DNA from: Sphingobacteriales bacterium
GTDB lineage: Bacteria; Bacteroidota; Bacteroidia; Sphingobacteriales; Sphingobacteriaceae
Reading direction: 5' to 3'
DNA: 32,952 nt
Assembly: GCA_015654985.1 (NCBI GenBank)
Contig: JAATFW010000089.1
Coordinates: 1-32,952, forward strand
The translations under genes were made by a program, and so were the position numbers. Shown here one piece after another: positions 32,623-32,952 of this stretch (positions within the stretch are counted from its first letter, which is position 1; every line of letters begins with the position of its first letter). The notes below the pieces were generated by a model. That model made no database searches. It saw only the letters and a list, made by a program, of their open reading frames with translations, and was not told the DNA's origin.

Positions 32623-32952
32623 TTATATTGATATTTTGTTCAACTCTCTTTTCCATGTAAAGGCAGTAAATACAATTGCCAGAAGGCATGATGAACTCAG
32701 CACAATAAAACCGCCGTCCCAACCCCACCTGTCAACTACATACCCTATAGCGATGTTGGCAAAAACAGCCCCGCCCAGATAGCCGAACAAGCCGGTAAAA
32801 CCAGCGGCTGTTCCGGCTGCATTTTTAGGTACCAGATCAAGTGCCTGTACACCGATAAGCATTACCGGGCCATAGATCAGGAATCCGATAGTAACCAGGG
32901 CAATATTGTCGACCGCAGGATGTCCGGGAGGGTTTTTCCAGTAAACAATCAC
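32623..32952 (-). CDS. glpT: Glycerol-3-phosphate transporter, C-terminal part
   Basis: The last 109 residues of an MFS protein; the start lies beyond the window edge. [20 protein letters not shown], then [19 protein letters not shown] and [12 protein letters not shown] match the C-terminal part of GlpT (and its organophosphate:phosphate antiporter relatives) closely, as I recall the E. coli sequence. It would exchange periplasmic glycerol-3-phosphate for cytoplasmic phosphate. It ends 24 bases before susC, so it is upstream in the same operon. UhpT-type hexose phosphate transporters are related but diverge in this segment, and the glpQ and glpD neighbours support glycerol-3-phosphate. Confidence 0.85.
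   Translation of the reverse strand: MIVYWKNPPGHPAVDNIALVTIGFLIYGPVMLIGVQALDLVPKNAAGTAAGFTGLFGYLGGAVFANIAIGYVVDRWGWDGGFIVLSSSCLLAIVFTAFTWKRELNKISI

Overview
The window looks like chromosome of a member of the Bacteroidota, most likely a Sphingobacteriales or Pedobacter-like bacterium. The reasons are a complete SusC/SusD pair, a DUF5689-type lipoprotein, several upstream elements of the phylum-specific form TAnnTTTG in place of sigma-70 hexamers, and almost no Shine-Dalgarno sequences. No rRNA, tRNA, transposase, integrase or CRISPR array was found.

Region A (about 1-8350) is accessory in character. A minus-strand operon encodes a SNF2-family helicase, a protein with two HEPN domains and degenerate nucleotidyltransferase-like domains, and a small HTH protein. 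It is divergent from a plus-strand XRE regulator followed by a lipoprotein. Between the two operons lie inverted repeats of the form TTGTA-N3-TACAA, set exactly 21 bp apart. The region ends at broken toxin-antitoxin genes on both sides: a frameshifted and truncated HigA-like antitoxin at 84-210, and an intact VapB-like antitoxin with only the first 23 codons of its PIN toxin at 8060-8342. It also holds a 137-bp hairpin built from 11-bp repeats and a 3 x 15-bp tandem repeat.

Region B (8369-18464, all minus strand) carries a TSUP permease, DUF1634 and murI operon. Next is a five-gene glycosylation cluster (two GT4 glycosyltransferases, an SDR, a GmhB-like HAD phosphatase and a GT9 heptosyltransferase-like protein), then ppk1-ppx, where ppx starts with TTG directly after the ppk stop. 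Region C (18740-19940, plus strand) has yajQ and a YbhB/PEBP-family gene separated by a nested inverted repeat.

Region D (20198-32952) is devoted to glycerol phosphate. glpD is divergent from a DeoR/GlpR-type regulator. Converging on that regulator is a tightly packed minus-strand operon: glpT (partial, at the window edge), susC, susD, a DUF5689 lipoprotein, a PLD-like lipoprotein, a calcineurin-like phosphoesterase and a glpQ-like glycerophosphodiester phosphodiesterase. I read this as a SusCD-type uptake and degradation system for a glycerophosphate-containing substrate (glycerophosphodiesters, phospholipid head groups or poly-glycerophosphate). Substrate would be captured at the surface, cleaved to glycerol-3-phosphate by envelope phosphodiesterases, imported by GlpT and oxidised by GlpD. 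This is the strongest candidate for a little-described system here; the helicase/HEPN cassette is second.
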